Notes: generated by a model not told the origin, from the sequence alone. 64,000 bases of DNA from Zeimonas arvi (GCF_008039575.1 NZ_VDUY01000006.1:1-64000), one strand, 5' to 3'. Counted from the first letter of the stretch, positions 31,243-43,074 are shown. Program-made: numbers and translations.

Positions 31243-32160
31243 TCAGGCCGGCAGGAAGCCCTCGACCGTCAGGTAGCGCTCGCCGGTATCGTAGTTGAAG
31301 CCCAGCACCGTGGCGTTCGCTGCGAGCTCGGGCAGCTTCTGGGCGATCGCCGACAGCGTGGCGCCCGAAGAGATGCCCACCAGCAGGCCCTCTTCGCGCG
31401 CGCAGCGACGCGCCATTTCGCGCGCGTCTTCGGCATCGACCTGGATCACGCCGTCGAGCAGCGAGGTGTCCAGGTTCGCCGGGATGAAGCCGGCGCCGAT
31501 GCCCTGGATCGGGTGCGGCGCTGCCGCCCCGCCGGAGATCACGGGCGAGGCCACCGGCTCGACCGCGAACACCTTCAGCTTCGGCCAGGCGGTCTTGAGG
31601 ACCCGCGCGCAGCCGGTCAGGTGGCCGCCGGTGCCCACGCCGGTCACCAGCGCGTCGATGCCGCCGGGGAAATCGGCGAGGATCTCTCGGGCTGTCGTGC
31701 GGGCGTGCCCCTCAATGTTCGCCGGATTGTCGAACTGCTGCGGCATCCAGGCGCCGGGCGTTGCGGCGACCATTTCGCGCGCCCTGTCGATCGCGCCCTG
31801 CATGCCCAGGGCGCGAGGCGTCAGCTCGAAGCTGGCGCCGTAGGCGAGCATCAGCCGGCGCCGCTCGATCGACATGCTGTCGGGCATCACGAGCACCAGC
31901 CTGTAGCCCTTGACAGCGGCCACCATCGCCAGGCCAATGCCGGTGTTGCCCGATGTCGGCTCGATGATCGTTCCGCCCGGCTTCAGCGTGCCGGAGCGCT
32001 CGGCATCCTCGACCATCGACAGCGCGATGCGATCCTTGATCGACCCGCCGGGATTGGCCCGCTCGGACTTGATCCAGACCTCGCGCCCTCGGCCGAACAG
32101 GCGCTGGATGCGGATGTGCGGCGTGTTGCCGATGGTCTGCAGGACGTTGTCGACTTTCAT
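31243..32160 (-). CDS. cysK: cysteine synthase (O-acetylserine sulfhydrylase)
   Basis: The 305-residue PLP enzyme reads [26 protein letters not shown] (Lys42 binds PLP), [27 protein letters not shown] and GISSGAT. It makes cysteine from O-acetylserine and sulfide. It lies 71 bases downstream of metQ on the same strand, grouping sulfur amino acid synthesis and methionine uptake. Sequence features are of CysK type, though CysM-like activity cannot be excluded. Confidence 0.93.
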   Translation of the reverse strand: MKVDNVLQTIGNTPHIRIQRLFGRGREVWIKSERANPGGSIKDRIALSMVEDAERSGTLKPGGTIIEPTSGNTGIGLAMVAAVKGYRLVLVMPDSMSIERRRLMLAYGASFELTPRALGMQGAIDRAREMVAATPGAWMPQQFDNPANIEGHARTTAREILADFPGGIDALVTGVGTGGHLTGCARVLKTAWPKLKVFAVEPVASPVISGGAAAPHPIQGIGAGFIPANLDTSLLDGVIQVDAEDAREMARRCAREEGLLVGISSGATLSAIAQKLPELAANATVLGFNYDTGERYLTVEGFLPA

Positions 32161-32231
32161 CTTCGGTCTCCGGGTGCGGGGGCGTCGCCGCGTGGCGCGA
32201 CGACCCGCCCATGAATTGCAGTATGGCGCCG

Positions 32232-33050
32232 TTACCAGGTCGCCTGGTAGGTGCCCTTGAAGCGCTGGTCGATGAACTGCTTCACCGGCTCCGAGCGGTA
32301 CGCCTCGACCAGCCTGGCGACCCAGGGCTGGTCCTTGTCGGCCTCGCGCACCGCGATGATGTTGACCCAGGGGTTGTCGGCCGGCTCGGCCAGGATCGTG
32401 TCCCTGGCCGGGTTCAGGCCGGCCTGAACCGCGTAGTTGTTGTTGACCGCGGCGGCGTCGACGTCGGGGATCGAGCGCGCGAGCTGGGCGGCATCGAGTT
32501 CGACAAACTTAAGCTTCTTCGGATTCTCCACGATGTCGGCGACGCTGGCGGTCACGTTCTTCGGGTCGCGCAACTTGATGATCCCGTTGTTGTGCAGCAG
32601 CTGCAGCGAGCGGGCGCCGTTGGTCGGGTCGTTCTGGATCGCAACGCGCGCGCCGTTCGGGAGGTCGTCGAAGCGCTTGTACTTGTTTGAGTAGAAACCC
32701 ATCGGGGACGAGATCGTGTAGGCCACCTTCGCCAGCTTCCAGTTCGTCTTCGACAGCTGGTTCTTCAGGTAGGGCTCGTGCTGGAAGGAGTTGGCTTCGG
32801 TCTCGCCGGCGGCCAGCGCCTGGTTCGGGATCACGTAGTCGGTGAACTCGACCAGCTGGATCCGGAAGCCGCGCTCGGCGGCGACCTTCTTCACCACTTC
32901 CATGATCTCGGCGTGCGGGCCGGCCGTGACGCCGACGCGGATCGGCTTGTCCTGCGCAAACGCGGGCGTGGCAAGCGGAAGGGTGAGCAGGGCGGCGCCT
33001 GCAGCGGCGAGCGACAGAAGGATGCGGCGCGCCGGGAGCTTCGCGGTCAT
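32232..33050 (-). CDS. metQ: methionine ABC transporter substrate-binding lipoprotein-like MetQ
   Basis: The protein has 272 residues. A signal peptide ends TPAFA before [20 protein letters not shown]. It has the NlpA/MetQ segments [27 protein letters not shown] and [13 protein letters not shown]. It binds D/L-methionine in the periplasm for MetNI. There is no lipobox Cys at the cleavage site, so it is a soluble rather than lipid-anchored version. ATG 33050 is chosen because the signal peptide begins there. It is the last gene of metNIQ. Confidence 0.93.
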   Translation of the reverse strand: MTAKLPARRILLSLAAAGAALLTLPLATPAFAQDKPIRVGVTAGPHAEIMEVVKKVAAERGFRIQLVEFTDYVIPNQALAAGETEANSFQHEPYLKNQLSKTNWKLAKVAYTISSPMGFYSNKYKRFDDLPNGARVAIQNDPTNGARSLQLLHNNGIIKLRDPKNVTASVADIVENPKKLKFVELDAAQLARSIPDVDAAAVNNNYAVQAGLNPARDTILAEPADNPWVNIIAVREADKDQPWVARLVEAYRSEPVKQFIDQRFKGTYQATW

Positions 33051-33103
33051 CTTGGATTTCCTTGATTCGAGGGGGGAACGAGAGTGGGTGGGCAGGCTGC
33101 CCA

Positions 33104-33769
33104 TCACGCGTGGCGGATGCGCCGGTTGAGCCGGCGTGCGAGCCGCTCGCCGGTCGACTGGACGGCCTGGACCAACGCGACCAGCACGACGACGACGATG
33201 GCCATCGTCTCGGGCATGAAGCGCTGGTAGCCGTAGCGGATGCCGAGGTCGCCGAGTCCGCCGCCACCGACCGCGCCGACCATCGCCGAGAAGCCGATCA
33301 GGCTGACGATGGCCAGCGTCATGCTGAGTACGATGGTCGGGGTCGCCTCAGGGATCAGCACCTTGGTCACGATCTGCAACGGCCGCGCGCCGATCGCGCG
33401 AGCGGCCTCGACCAGGCCCGGGTCGACTTCGCGGATCGCAGTCTCGACGAGGCGTGCGATGAAGGGCGTGGCGGCGACGGTCAGCGGCACGATCGCGGCG
33501 TTGGTGCCGATCGAGGTGCCGGCGACGAGCCGTGTGAACGGGATGATCGCGACCACCAGGATGATGAAGGGCGTAGAGCGGGTGACGTTGACGACCAGGC
33601 CCAGCAGCCGGTTGGCGATTGGCGCGGCGAAGAGCTCGCCGCGGCCGCTGGTGGCGAGGAAGACGCCGAGGGGCAGGCCGAGCGCCATTGCGATGCCGCC
33701 CGACACCGCGACCATCCAGAGGGTCTCGAGCGCGGCGTTCAGGATCAGTTGCAGCAGTTCAGCGGACAT
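33104..33769 (-). CDS. metI: methionine ABC transporter permease MetI
   Basis: This 221-residue, five-helix permease has the EAA-type coupling loop [20 protein letters not shown] and the typical MetI ending [20 protein letters not shown]. The start at 33769 overlaps the metN end by 11 bases. It imports methionine with MetN and MetQ. Confidence 0.95.
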   Translation of the reverse strand: MSAELLQLILNAALETLWMVAVSGGIAMALGLPLGVFLATSGRGELFAAPIANRLLGLVVNVTRSTPFIILVVAIIPFTRLVAGTSIGTNAAIVPLTVAATPFIARLVETAIREVDPGLVEAARAIGARPLQIVTKVLIPEATPTIVLSMTLAIVSLIGFSAMVGAVGGGGLGDLGIRYGYQRFMPETMAIVVVVLVALVQAVQSTGERLARRLNRRIRHA

Positions 33770-34856
33770 GGCCGATCACCTCGGTGTGGAGTTCGCGGTC
33801 GGCGAGGAACCGGGCCGCGCGCGCCTGCGCGGCGGCATCGCCGGGCAGGGCGACCAGCAGGATGCCGAAAGGGCTCCCGCCGATCCGCTCGATCGAGCCC
33901 GACAGGATGTTCACGTCGATGCCGAGCTCGCGCGACAGTTGCGACAGCACCGGATCGGTCGCGTGCTCGCCGCGAAACACGATTCGCAGCACCGTCTTGC
34001 CGCCCTCGACCGGCTCGGTCTGCAGCCGCTCGGCGATCCAGGCCGGCACGCCGCGGCCGGTCTCGGCGCCGAGGAAGCTGCGCGTCGTCGCGTGGGCCGG
34101 CGCCGCGAACACGTCGGCGACCTCTCCCTGCTCGACGATTCGGCCGCCATCGATGACGGCGACCCGATGCGCGATCCGCCGGATCACCGCCATTTCGTGC
34201 GTGATCAGCAGGATCGTAAGGCCCAGCTCGCGCTGAATGCCTGCGAGCAGGTCGAGGATCGCCGTGGTGGTCTCGGGGTCGAGCGCCGAGGTCGCCTCGT
34301 CGGAGAGCAGCACCTTGGGCTGGGTGGCGAGCGCGCGCGCGATGCCGACGCGCTGCTTCTGGCCGCCCGACAGCTCGGCCGGATAGCGATCGCGCTTGTC
34401 GGCCAGGCCGACCATCTCGAGCAGCGGCTCCACGCGACGGCGAATGCCGGCGCGGTCCACGCCGGCTATCTCGAGCGGCAATGCAACGTTGTCGAAGACG
34501 GTGCGCGAAGACAGCAGGTTGAAGTGCTGAAAGATCATCCCGATCGAGCGGCGCACCGGGCCCAGCGCCCGCTCGTCGAGCGTGCCGACGTCGATCCCGT
34601 CGACGACGACGCGCCCCGAGGTCGGGCTCTCGAGTCCGTTGACGAGCCGGATCAGCGTCGACTTGCCGGCGCCGCTGCGGCCGATGACGCCAACGATCTC
34701 GCCGCGGGCCACCGACAGGTCGATGTCTTCCAGCGCGGCGACCGCGGGGCCGTCGCCGCGCGCGACCGGAACCGCGCCGGATGCCGGGACAGGCTGGAGC
34801 AAGGACAGAACGCCGCGCAGCGGCGATCGCAGCGCCTGCGAGGAAGGATGGGCCAT
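33759..34856 (-). CDS. metN: methionine ABC transporter ATPase MetN
   Basis: The protein has 365 residues. Walker A is GRSGAGKST (59-67), the Q-loop is IFQHFNLL, the signature is LSGGQKQR, and Walker B is [15 protein letters not shown]-terminal NIL regulatory domain (about 275-360) gives methionine trans-inhibition. The 38-residue N-terminal extension before [10 protein letters not shown] is longer than usual, but ATG 34856 has AAGGGAG at 7-base spacing. That Shine-Dalgarno lies in the 3' arm of a 14-bp hairpin (34863-34910), which implies translational control. Confidence 0.94.
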   Translation of the reverse strand: MAHPSSQALRSPLRGVLSLLQPVPASGAVPVARGDGPAVAALEDIDLSVARGEIVGVIGRSGAGKSTLIRLVNGLESPTSGRVVVDGIDVGTLDERALGPVRRSIGMIFQHFNLLSSRTVFDNVALPLEIAGVDRAGIRRRVEPLLEMVGLADKRDRYPAELSGGQKQRVGIARALATQPKVLLSDEATSALDPETTTAILDLLAGIQRELGLTILLITHEMAVIRRIAHRVAVIDGGRIVEQGEVADVFAAPAHATTRSFLGAETGRGVPAWIAERLQTEPVEGGKTVLRIVFRGEHATDPVLSQLSRELGIDVNILSGSIERIGGSPFGILLVALPGDAAAQARAARFLADRELHTEVIGHVR

Positions 34857-34862
34857 CTGATG

Positions 34863-34910
34863 GCTCCCTTGTCTTCGAGGAATCGGAGGAAGCCGCGAAG
34901 ACTAGGGAGC
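34863..34910 (-). promoter_or_regulatory. leader hairpin sequestering the metN ribosome-binding site
   Basis: GCTCCCT (34863-34869) pairs with AGGGAGC (34904-34910) and GTCTTCG (34871-34877) with CGAAGAC (34896-34902). This is a 14-bp stem with a single mismatch and an 18-base loop. On the minus strand the 3' arm contains AAGGGAG, the metN Shine-Dalgarno. The loop carries a pyrimidine-rich CTTCCTCC. There is no T tract, so it is not a standard terminator of the upstream exporter gene. It could be an RNA switch or a thermosensor. Confidence 0.55.
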
Positions 34911-34956
34911 GACGAGCGATCAGGCGAGCAAGTGCCGGAAGCGAATAAGCAAAGAA

Positions 34957-36744
34957 TCAGCCGGGCGGCGGCTCGGGCGAGCCGCGCTTTGGCTCGGGCG
35001 GCCCGGGCCGCTCGCCGATCTGCTGGCGCCACATCGCGTAGTAGAGCCCCTTGCGCGCCACCAGGTCGTCGTGGGCGCCGCTCTCCACGATGCGCCCCTT
35101 CTCCAGCACGTGGATCGTGTCGGCGTGCATGATCGTGGACAGGCGGTGGGCGATCATGATCGTGATCCGCTCCTTTTCCCGGGCGATGCGCCTGACCGTT
35201 TCGGTGATCTGCTCCTCGGTCAGCGAATCGAGCGCCGAGGTGGCCTCGTCGAAGATCAGCAGCTGCGGCTGGCGCAGCAGCGCGCGGGCGATGGCCAGGC
35301 GCTGGCGCTCGCCGCCCGACAGCTTCATCCCCATCTCGCCGATGCGTGTCGCGAGCCCCTCGCCGGTCTTGTCGAGCAGGTAGGCGCAGGCGCTGTCGCG
35401 CAGCGCGGCGACCATCTCCTCGTCGGTGGCGTCGGGCTTCACGAACTGCAGGTTCTCGCGGATCGTGCCGGCGAACAGGTGGGTCGCCTGGGTCACGATG
35501 CCGAACTGGCGGCGCGCGCGATTGAGGCGAAGCCTGCGGGTCGACACCTCGTTGTAGAAAACCTCGCCCTCGTGCGGGGTGAACAGACCCACCAGCAGCT
35601 TGACCAGCGTGGACTTCCCCGAGCCGGAGGGGCCCACGAAGGCGACGCTGTCGCCGAGCCGGGCGGAGAAGGACACGTCGTCGAGCGCGTTCTCGGTGGC
35701 GCCGCGGTGGCGAAAGCTCACGTTCTCGAAGCGGATGCGCTCGATCGGGCCGATGTCCACCGGCGATTCAGGCCGTCGCTCGACCGGTTTCTCCATCAGG
35801 GCGCCGAAGCTCGACAGCGAGGCCTCGGCTTCGCGCCAGGCGATGATGATGTTTCCCAGTTCCTGCAGCGGCGCGAAGATCGACACCGAGATGAACTGCA
35901 TCGCGATCAGCTCGCCGGTGCTCAGCACGTCGCGAAAGATCAGCCACAGCAGCGTGAAGAGGATGGACAGCTTCAGCAGGCTGAGCGTGGTGCCCTGCAG
36001 GAAGGACAGCACGCGGATCCGCTTGACCTTGGCCATCTCGAGCTCGAACAGCGCCATGGTGCGCGCCTGCAGACGGCGGATCTCGGGGAAGGTCAGCCCG
36101 AGGCTGCGGATCAGCTCGATGTTGCGCAGCGCCTCGGTGATGAAACCCGCATTGCGGCCGGTCTCGCGCACGATCGAGCGCTGCTGGCTGCGGATCTGCC
36201 GGCTGAGCAGGCCGGTGAAGCCGCCGAGCACCAGCACGCCGATCAGGAACACCGGGACCAGCGCCCAGTGGCGGGTCAGCGCGTACCAGGCCAGGAAGGC
36301 CATGCCGACCAGCGATGCGAACACCGTGTTGATGAAGGCATTGATGAAGCGCTCGGTGTCGGTGCGCACCTTGAGCAGCAGCGCCAGCGTCTCGCCGCTG
36401 GGCTGGTCCTCGAACTCCTGGTAGTTCAGCCGCAGCGTCTGGCGCAGTCCGTCGTTGAAGATCTGCGCGCCGAACTTCTGCACCACCAGCCGGGTCACGT
36501 ACTCCTGGAAGGCCTTCGCGAGCCGCGACAGCACGGCGACCAGGACCGCGAGCGCCAGCAGGCCCAGGGCGCCCCGGATCAGCTCGTCGTCGGACTTCCC
36601 CGCGCGGTCGATCGCGTAGTCGTCGATGATCCAGCCGAAGATGATCGGGTCGACGAGCGCCAGCACCTGGCTCGCGCCGGCCAGCAGCAGCGCCAGCGCG
36701 ATCAGCTTGCGCTGCGGCTTCAGGTAGCGCCAGAGGACTTTCAC
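34957..36744 (-). CDS. ABC exporter (MsbA/multidrug half-transporter type)
   Basis: The protein has 595 residues. Six membrane helices (about 1-310) are fused to an ATPase domain with Walker A GPSGSGKST, signature LSGGERQR, Walker [13 protein letters not shown] and H-loop MIAHRLST. The C-terminus is Pro/Glu/Gly-rich. Homodimers flip lipids, peptides or drugs outward. It is transcribed ahead of metNIQ with a 100-base gap and follows the aminotransferase gene by 21 bases. The substrate is not predictable. Confidence 0.9.
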   Translation of the reverse strand: MKVLWRYLKPQRKLIALALLLAGASQVLALVDPIIFGWIIDDYAIDRAGKSDDELIRGALGLLALAVLVAVLSRLAKAFQEYVTRLVVQKFGAQIFNDGLRQTLRLNYQEFEDQPSGETLALLLKVRTDTERFINAFINTVFASLVGMAFLAWYALTRHWALVPVFLIGVLVLGGFTGLLSRQIRSQQRSIVRETGRNAGFITEALRNIELIRSLGLTFPEIRRLQARTMALFELEMAKVKRIRVLSFLQGTTLSLLKLSILFTLLWLIFRDVLSTGELIAMQFISVSIFAPLQELGNIIIAWREAEASLSSFGALMEKPVERRPESPVDIGPIERIRFENVSFRHRGATENALDDVSFSARLGDSVAFVGPSGSGKSTLVKLLVGLFTPHEGEVFYNEVSTRRLRLNRARRQFGIVTQATHLFAGTIRENLQFVKPDATDEEMVAALRDSACAYLLDKTGEGLATRIGEMGMKLSGGERQRLAIARALLRQPQLLIFDEATSALDSLTEEQITETVRRIAREKERITIMIAHRLSTIMHADTIHVLEKGRIVESGAHDDLVARKGLYYAMWRQQIGERPGPPEPKRGSPEPPPG

Positions 36745-36765
36745 GGGGCGCTCCGAACGCCGCCG

Positions 36766-37993
<1,228 letters not shown>

Positions 37994-38001
<8 letters not shown>

Positions 38002-40318
38002 GCAGCGCCCGCCAGACCTTCTCGGCGGTCAGCGGCATCTGCAGCGCGAGCGCGCGCTCGCCGGCGCCCGCGCGCGACAGCGCGTCGACGACCGCGTTGA
38101 CCACGCAGGGGGTGGCGCCGATCGTGCCGAGCTCGCCCACGCCCTTGACGCCCAGCGGGTTGGTGCGGCAGGGCACCGACGGGTCCATCTCGGTGCGAAA
38201 GCGCCCCATGACGTCGGCGCGCGGCATCCAGTAGTCGAGGAAGCTGGCCGACAGCAACTGGCCGCTTTCGCGGTCGTAGACGACCTGCTCGCCGAGCGCC
38301 TGGCCGATCCCCTGGACCGCGCCGCCGTCGAGCTGGCCGCGCACGATGACCGGGTTGACCACGCGGCCGACGTCGTTGACCGAGCTGTAGTCGAGCACCG
38401 CGACCTCGCCGGTGTCGGGGTCGACCTCGACCTCGCACACGTGGCAGCCGTTGGGCCAGCTGGGGCCCTCGACCGAGCTGGTCGAGTCCATCCAGATCTG
38501 CCGCTCGGGCTGGCGGGCGGCGAGGTCGAACAGGTCGATGGATCGGTCGGTGCCGACGATGCGGAAGGCGCCGGCCTGGTATTCGATGTCGTCGGGCGCG
38601 GCCTCGAGCGCTTCGGCGGCCAGGTCCTGCGCCTTGCGCACCGTCTGCTTCGACGCGACGCTGACCGCCGAGCCGCCGGTGAACAGCGAGCGCGAGCCGG
38701 CGCTGCCGAAGCCGGTGCCGCGGTCGGTGTCGCCCTGCACGATGCGGATCCGCTCGATCGGCACCTGGAACACGTCGACCGCCAGCTGCGCATAGCTGGT
38801 GGCGATGCCCTGGCCCATGGCCTGCGTGGCCGAGAAGATCTCGATGAAGCCGTCGGCCGACACGCTGACCGTGACCCGCTCCTCGAAGGCGTTGCCGCCG
38901 GTCCATTCGAGGAAGGTCGCCAGGCCGCGCCCGCGCAGGCGTCCGCGCGCCTTCGACCCGGCGGCGCGGGCCTCGAAGCCGTGCCAGTCGGCGAGCGCCA
39001 GCGCCTGGTCCATGATCTTCTCGAACTCGCCGCTGTCGTAGGTCTGGCCCATCTGGTTGCGATAGGGCATCTGCTCGGGGCGGATCATGTTGCGGCGGCG
39101 GATCTCGATCTGCTCGATGCCGAGCTGGCGCGCCGCCTTGTCGAGCAGCCGCTCGATGATGTAGATCGCCTCGGGGCGGCCGGCGCCGCGATAGGCGCCG
39201 ACCGGCGTGGTGTTGGTCAGGATCGCCTCGAAGTCGAAGTCGATCGTCCGGATGTCGTAGATGCTGGTCTGCACCCAGGGGCCGATCAGCACCTGGATCG
39301 CGACCGCGGTGGGCGTGGCATAGGCGCCGACGTTGGCGCGCGAGCGCACGCGCAGCGCGAGGATGCGCCCGTCGGCGTCGAGCGCGAGCTCGGCGTGGCT
39401 CTCCAGGTCGCGCCCGTGCGTGGCGGCGAGGAACTCCTCGCTGCGGTCGGCGGTCCACTTGACCGGGCGGCCCAGCTGGCGCGCGGCCCAGGCGACGACC
39501 GCGTCCTCGGGGTACAGGCCGGTCTTCATGCCGAAGCCGCCGCCGACGTCGCCGACCACGACGCGGATCTTCTCCGGCGCCATGTCCAGGATGTCTTTCG
39601 CCAGCGTGTTGCGCGCCCCGCCGGGCATCTGCGTGCTCAGGCGCAGCGTGATCACCCCGGTGGCGGGGTCGTGGCTGGCCAGCGCGCCGCGCGGCTCCAG
39701 GGGCGCCGGCACGAGCCGCTGGTTGACCAGGTCCATGGCGACCACGTGCGCGGCGGCGGCGAAGGCCTTGGCCGCGGCCTCGGCGTCGCCGTGCCGCATC
39801 CGCGCCGACAGGTTGCCGGGGGCCTCGTCGCACAGCAGCGGCGCGCCGGGGGCGGTCGCGCCGGCCAGGTCGACGACCGCGGGCAGGTCCTCGTAGTCGA
39901 CGAAGATCGCGTCGCGCGCCTCGATGGCGCTCTCCCGGCTCTCGGCCACGATCGCGGCCACGGCTTCGCCGACGTAGCGGACCCGCTCGTGGGCCAACAG
40001 GCGGCGGGGCGGCGTGGCCCCGGGCGATCCGTCGGGGCGCTGGAAGCCGGTGGGCCCGGGGAAGACGCCGACGCCGGCCTCGACCAGGTCCTGGCCGGTG
40101 AAGACCGCGACGACGCCGGGCATCTCGCGGGCCGCCGAGGCGTCGACCGAGACGATCCGCGCGTGAGCATGGGGCGAGCGCAGGAAGCAGAGCCAGCCCT
40201 GGCCGGGCAGGTTGAAGTCGTCGACGAAGGCGCCGCGGCCGCTGACGAGGCTCGCGTCCTCGATCCGGCGCACGGGTTTGCCGCTGCCGAAGCGGCCGAA
40301 TTCGGTCGTGTCTGACAC
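37994..40318 (-). CDS. molybdopterin-binding oxidoreductase large subunit (xanthine dehydrogenase/form II CoxL family)
   Basis: The 774-residue protein has the a/b-hammerhead domain (about 15-125), GDVGGGFGMK (257-265), VGAYRGAGRPE (373-383) and catalytic GVGELG with Glu729. The AYRGAGR loop lacks the Cys of true CO dehydrogenase, so it hydroxylates an organic substrate, probably a heterocycle or aldehyde. GTG 40318 has GGAG eight bases upstream. The 2Fe-2S and FAD subunits usually encoded beside it are absent here. A small cytochrome c gene lies upstream in the same direction. It overlaps the aminotransferase by 8 bases. Confidence 0.9.
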
Positions 40319-40356
40319 GGTCGATGCTCCAGGGTGTCCCGCGGGGAATCCGGAGT

Positions 40357-41160
40357 CTACCGGGCCCGCGCGCCCCGCAGGCTCGGCAGCCCGATGCCCA
40401 CGGCATCGAAGCCGCCGTCCACCGCGAGCGTCTGGCCGTTGACGTAGCTGGCTTCGTCGCTGCACAGGAACCAGACGCCATTGGCGATCTCGTCTTCGCT
40501 GCCGTAGCGATTGAGCGGGATGGCGTCGTGATAGTCGGCGCGGATGTCCGGCGTGTGGACCTTCTTCGCCATGGCGGTGTCGACCGGGCCCGGCGCGATG
40601 GCATTGACGCGGATGCCGAGGTTGCCGAGCTCGGCCGCCTGCTGCCTGGTCAGGTGGATCACGCCGGCCTTGCTGGTGCCGTAGGCCACGCGCAGCATGC
40701 TGGCACGCAGCCCCGAGATCGACGCGATGTTCACCACGCTGCCGCCGCCGTGGCGCAGCATGACCGGCGCGCAGGCCTGCGTGCACAGGAAGGGGCCGGT
40801 CAGGTTGACCGCGATCACCCGCTCCCACTCGGCCGCGGTGTGCTCGAGCATCGGCTTGAACACGGCGACGCCGGCGTTGTTGACCAGCGCGTCGATGCGG
40901 CCGAAGCGGGCGGCGAGCTCGGTGACCGCGGCGTCGACCTGCGCGCCGATCGCCACGTCGCATTCCAGCGCCAGCGTGCGGTCGGGCTCGCCGATCGCGG
41001 CCAGCGCCTTCGCCAGCTCGGGTCCGTCGATGTCGAGAAGCCCCACGCGCCAGCCCTCGCGCAGGAAGCGCCGGGCGACGGCGAGTCCGATGCCGCGGGC
41101 GGCTCCGGTGACGAGGGCGACTTTCCGGGAAGGAGTCGAGGCGGCGGCTTTCGCGGACAT
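40357..41160 (-). CDS. SDR family oxidoreductase
   Basis: The 267-residue enzyme has the TGAARGIG turn (18-25), CDV, NNAG, a Ser in NIASISG, YGTSK (Tyr160, Lys164) and the C-terminal VDGGFDA. The complete classical SDR triad makes an active NAD(P)-dependent dehydrogenase or ketoreductase likely. It lies 38 bases before the molybdenum enzyme and 3 bases after the cytochrome c gene, so it is probably in their operon. Confidence 0.92.
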   Translation of the reverse strand: MSAKAAASTPSRKVALVTGAARGIGLAVARRFLREGWRVGLLDIDGPELAKALAAIGEPDRTLALECDVAIGAQVDAAVTELAARFGRIDALVNNAGVAVFKPMLEHTAAEWERVIAVNLTGPFLCTQACAPVMLRHGGGSVVNIASISGLRASMLRVAYGTSKAGVIHLTRQQAAELGNLGIRVNAIAPGPVDTAMAKKVHTPDIRADYHDAIPLNRYGSEDEIANGVWFLCSDEASYVNGQTLAVDGGFDAVGIGLPSLRGARAR

Positions 41161-41163
41161 GGT

Positions 41164-41565
41164 CTACTGGCTCCGCTTCGCCCCGTCGACGAGCCACTGC
41201 ATCAGCTTCGCCGCCGTCTCGGGCGAAAGTTGTTCGTGGGCGACGACCCGGGGATGGAAGGGTTCGCCCTTGCGCAGCTCGACGCCGAGCCGGGCCGCCG
41301 CCTGCGGGTCGCCGCGATGCTTCGCGAGCTCGCGGGCCAGGTGCTCGAAGGTGGGCGCATCGGCGTGGCGCGAGCCCGGGCGGTGGCAGTTGTGGCAGCC
41401 CATCTCGACGGCGAGGGCGGCGCCGGCCGGCAGGTCCTCGGCAGGGACCGGAATCGGGGCCAGGCCCAGGCCCAGCAAACAGGCCGTCAACGCGGGCAGG
41501 GCGACCCGGCGTGCGCGGGCTGGGCGCGCAACGGCGCGCCTGTCGGCCGGCGGCAGGGCGCTCAT
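41164..41565 (-). CDS. small periplasmic c-type cytochrome
   Basis: The protein has 133 residues. A signal peptide (hydrophobic about 20-42, IPVPAED) precedes one heme c site GCHNCHRPG (Cys57, Cys60, His61). A late Met is not obvious in the usual position, so the second axial ligand is uncertain. It would carry electrons in the periplasm. Its position just upstream of an SDR and a molybdenum enzyme suggests it could be an acceptor, although those appear cytoplasmic. It follows the FMN reductase with a 2-base gap. Confidence 0.85.
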   Translation of the reverse strand: MSALPPADRRAVARPARARRVALPALTACLLGLGLAPIPVPAEDLPAGAALAVEMGCHNCHRPGSRHADAPTFEHLARELAKHRGDPQAAARLGVELRKGEPFHPRVVAHEQLSPETAAKLMQWLVDGAKRSQ

Positions 41566-41567
41566 GC

Positions 41568-42134
41568 TCAGCCGCGCATCGGCTTCATCGCCGTGGCCCA
41601 CCTGAGGAGTTCGTCGAGCATGGCGGCGGCCGACTTGTCGATCAGCTCGTTGGACTTGAACGCCTTGTTCTCGTCGAGCAGCTGGGCAACCATCGGCACC
41701 ATCACGCCTTCGTACATCGGCATCATCTTCAGGGTGGTGACCAGCTGCTTGGCCATCTGCGTGGCGCGCAGGCCGCCGGACACGCCGCCGTAGCTGACGA
41801 AGCCGGCCGGCTTGTAGTTCCACTCCTTGTAGACGTAGTTCAGCGCGTTGTAGAAGGCCGGCGGCGGGTTGAAGTTGTACTCGGGGGTCACGAACACGTA
41901 GGCGTCGGCCTCGGCCACGCTCGCCGCCCACTTCTTCGTGTGCTCGTGCTGGTACTTCTGCATGACCGGGTGATTGGGCTCGTCGTAGACCGGCAGCGCG
42001 AACTCGGCCAGGTCCACCGACCGCACGTCGAACTTGCCGTGTGCGGCGGCGAAGCCCGAGAACCATTTCGCTACCGAGGGGCCGACGCGGCCGGGGCGGG
42101 TGCTGACGGTGATCACGTGAAGCTTCAGGGCCAT
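41568..42134 (-). CDS. NADPH-dependent FMN reductase family protein
   Basis: The 188-residue flavodoxin-like protein has the phosphate loop VSTRPGRVGPSVAKW, then TPEYNFNPPPAFYNALNYVY, equivalent to the PEYN-S-P--LKNA motif, and YGGVSGGLRA. Such proteins reduce FMN, quinones or azo compounds with NAD(P)H. Ser is replaced by Asn/Pro in the PEYN motif, so the active loop is slightly unusual. It is probably first in the operon continuing with the cytochrome c gene. Confidence 0.9.
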   Translation of the reverse strand: MALKLHVITVSTRPGRVGPSVAKWFSGFAAAHGKFDVRSVDLAEFALPVYDEPNHPVMQKYQHEHTKKWAASVAEADAYVFVTPEYNFNPPPAFYNALNYVYKEWNYKPAGFVSYGGVSGGLRATQMAKQLVTTLKMMPMYEGVMVPMVAQLLDENKAFKSNELIDKSAAAMLDELLRWATAMKPMRG

Positions 42135-42240
42135 GGCGAAGGTTCCTCGTCGTTGTCGGTCGGTCGAATCCGGGATCTTAAGCCGCCTCGGCCCCGGCAG
42201 GCATGGACGGGGTGCGGGCCGGGGAACGCGTAGCGACCTT

Positions 42241-43074
42241 TCAGAGCATCTCGAGCGGCACCGCCCGTTCCGGCGGGGCGAACAGGGCATCCAGTTCCGC
42301 GAGCTGCGCCGCATCGAGCCGATGCGCGATCGCGCCGGCGTTCTCCTTCACCCGCTCCGGGCTCGAGGCCTTCGGAATCGCGATGACGTCCTCGCGGCGC
42401 AGCAGCCAGGCCAGCGCGGCCTGCGCCGGCGTCATGCCGTGCCGCTGTGCGAAGGCGCGCAGGCCGCGGTGCCGAAGCAGCCGGCCCTGCTCGATCGGCG
42501 AATAGGCCATCACCGGCACGCCGCGCTCGCGCAGCCACGGCAGCAGGTCCCACTCGACGCCGCGGCGCTCCAGGTTGTAGAGCAGCTGGTTCGTCGCGGC
42601 CTGCGCGCCGCCGGGCACGGACCACAGCTCGCGCATGTCGGCCAGGTCCAGGTTGCTGACGCCCCAGTGGCGGATCTTGCCGGCGTGCTGCAGGTCCTCG
42701 AAGCCGCGCACGGTCTCGGCCAGCGGCACCGATCCGCGCCAATGCAGCAGGTAGAGGTCGATCCGGTCGGTGGCCAGGCGCGCCAGGCTGCGCTCGCACG
42801 CCGCCGCCACGTCGCGGCGCGAGGCGTTGTGCGGGTAGACCTTGCTCACGATGAAGACCTCGTCGCGGCGGCCCTCGATGGCCTCGGCCACCAGCGCTTC
42901 GGCGAGGCCCTCGCCGTACATCTCGGCGGTGTCGATCAGCGTGAGGCCGAGATCCAGGCCAGTGCGCAGCGCGGCGATCTCGCGCGCGCGGGCCGACGGC
43001 CCCTCGCCCATCGTCCAGGTGCCCTGGCCGAGACAGGGCACGGTCTTGCCGGAGGGAAGTGTCACGGATCTCAT
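42241..43074 (-). CDS. aldo/keto reductase
   Basis: The 277-residue TIM-barrel enzyme reads GLDLGLTLIDTAEMYGEG (catalytic Asp and Tyr), FIVSKVYP (Lys) and LYLLHWRG (His). The complete Asp-Tyr-Lys-His tetrad is present, followed by WGVSN and the NADPH-binding IPKASSPERVKEN. It reduces aldehydes or ketones. ATG 43074 lies within the stop of a 38-codon GST-like stub (ATGA), so its translation is probably coupled to that stub. Confidence 0.92.
   Translation of the reverse strand: MRSVTLPSGKTVPCLGQGTWTMGEGPSARAREIAALRTGLDLGLTLIDTAEMYGEGLAEALVAEAIEGRRDEVFIVSKVYPHNASRRDVAAACERSLARLATDRIDLYLLHWRGSVPLAETVRGFEDLQHAGKIRHWGVSNLDLADMRELWSVPGGAQAATNQLLYNLERRGVEWDLLPWLRERGVPVMAYSPIEQGRLLRHRGLRAFAQRHGMTPAQAALAWLLRREDVIAIPKASSPERVKENAGAIAHRLDAAQLAELDALFAPPERAVPLEML

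Noticed and set aside
34863-34910. Simple Rho-independent terminator for the ABC exporter
   Set aside because: There is no T tract on the minus strand after the stem, and the 3' arm is exactly the metN ribosome-binding site. A regulatory leader is the better reading, although termination cannot be excluded.
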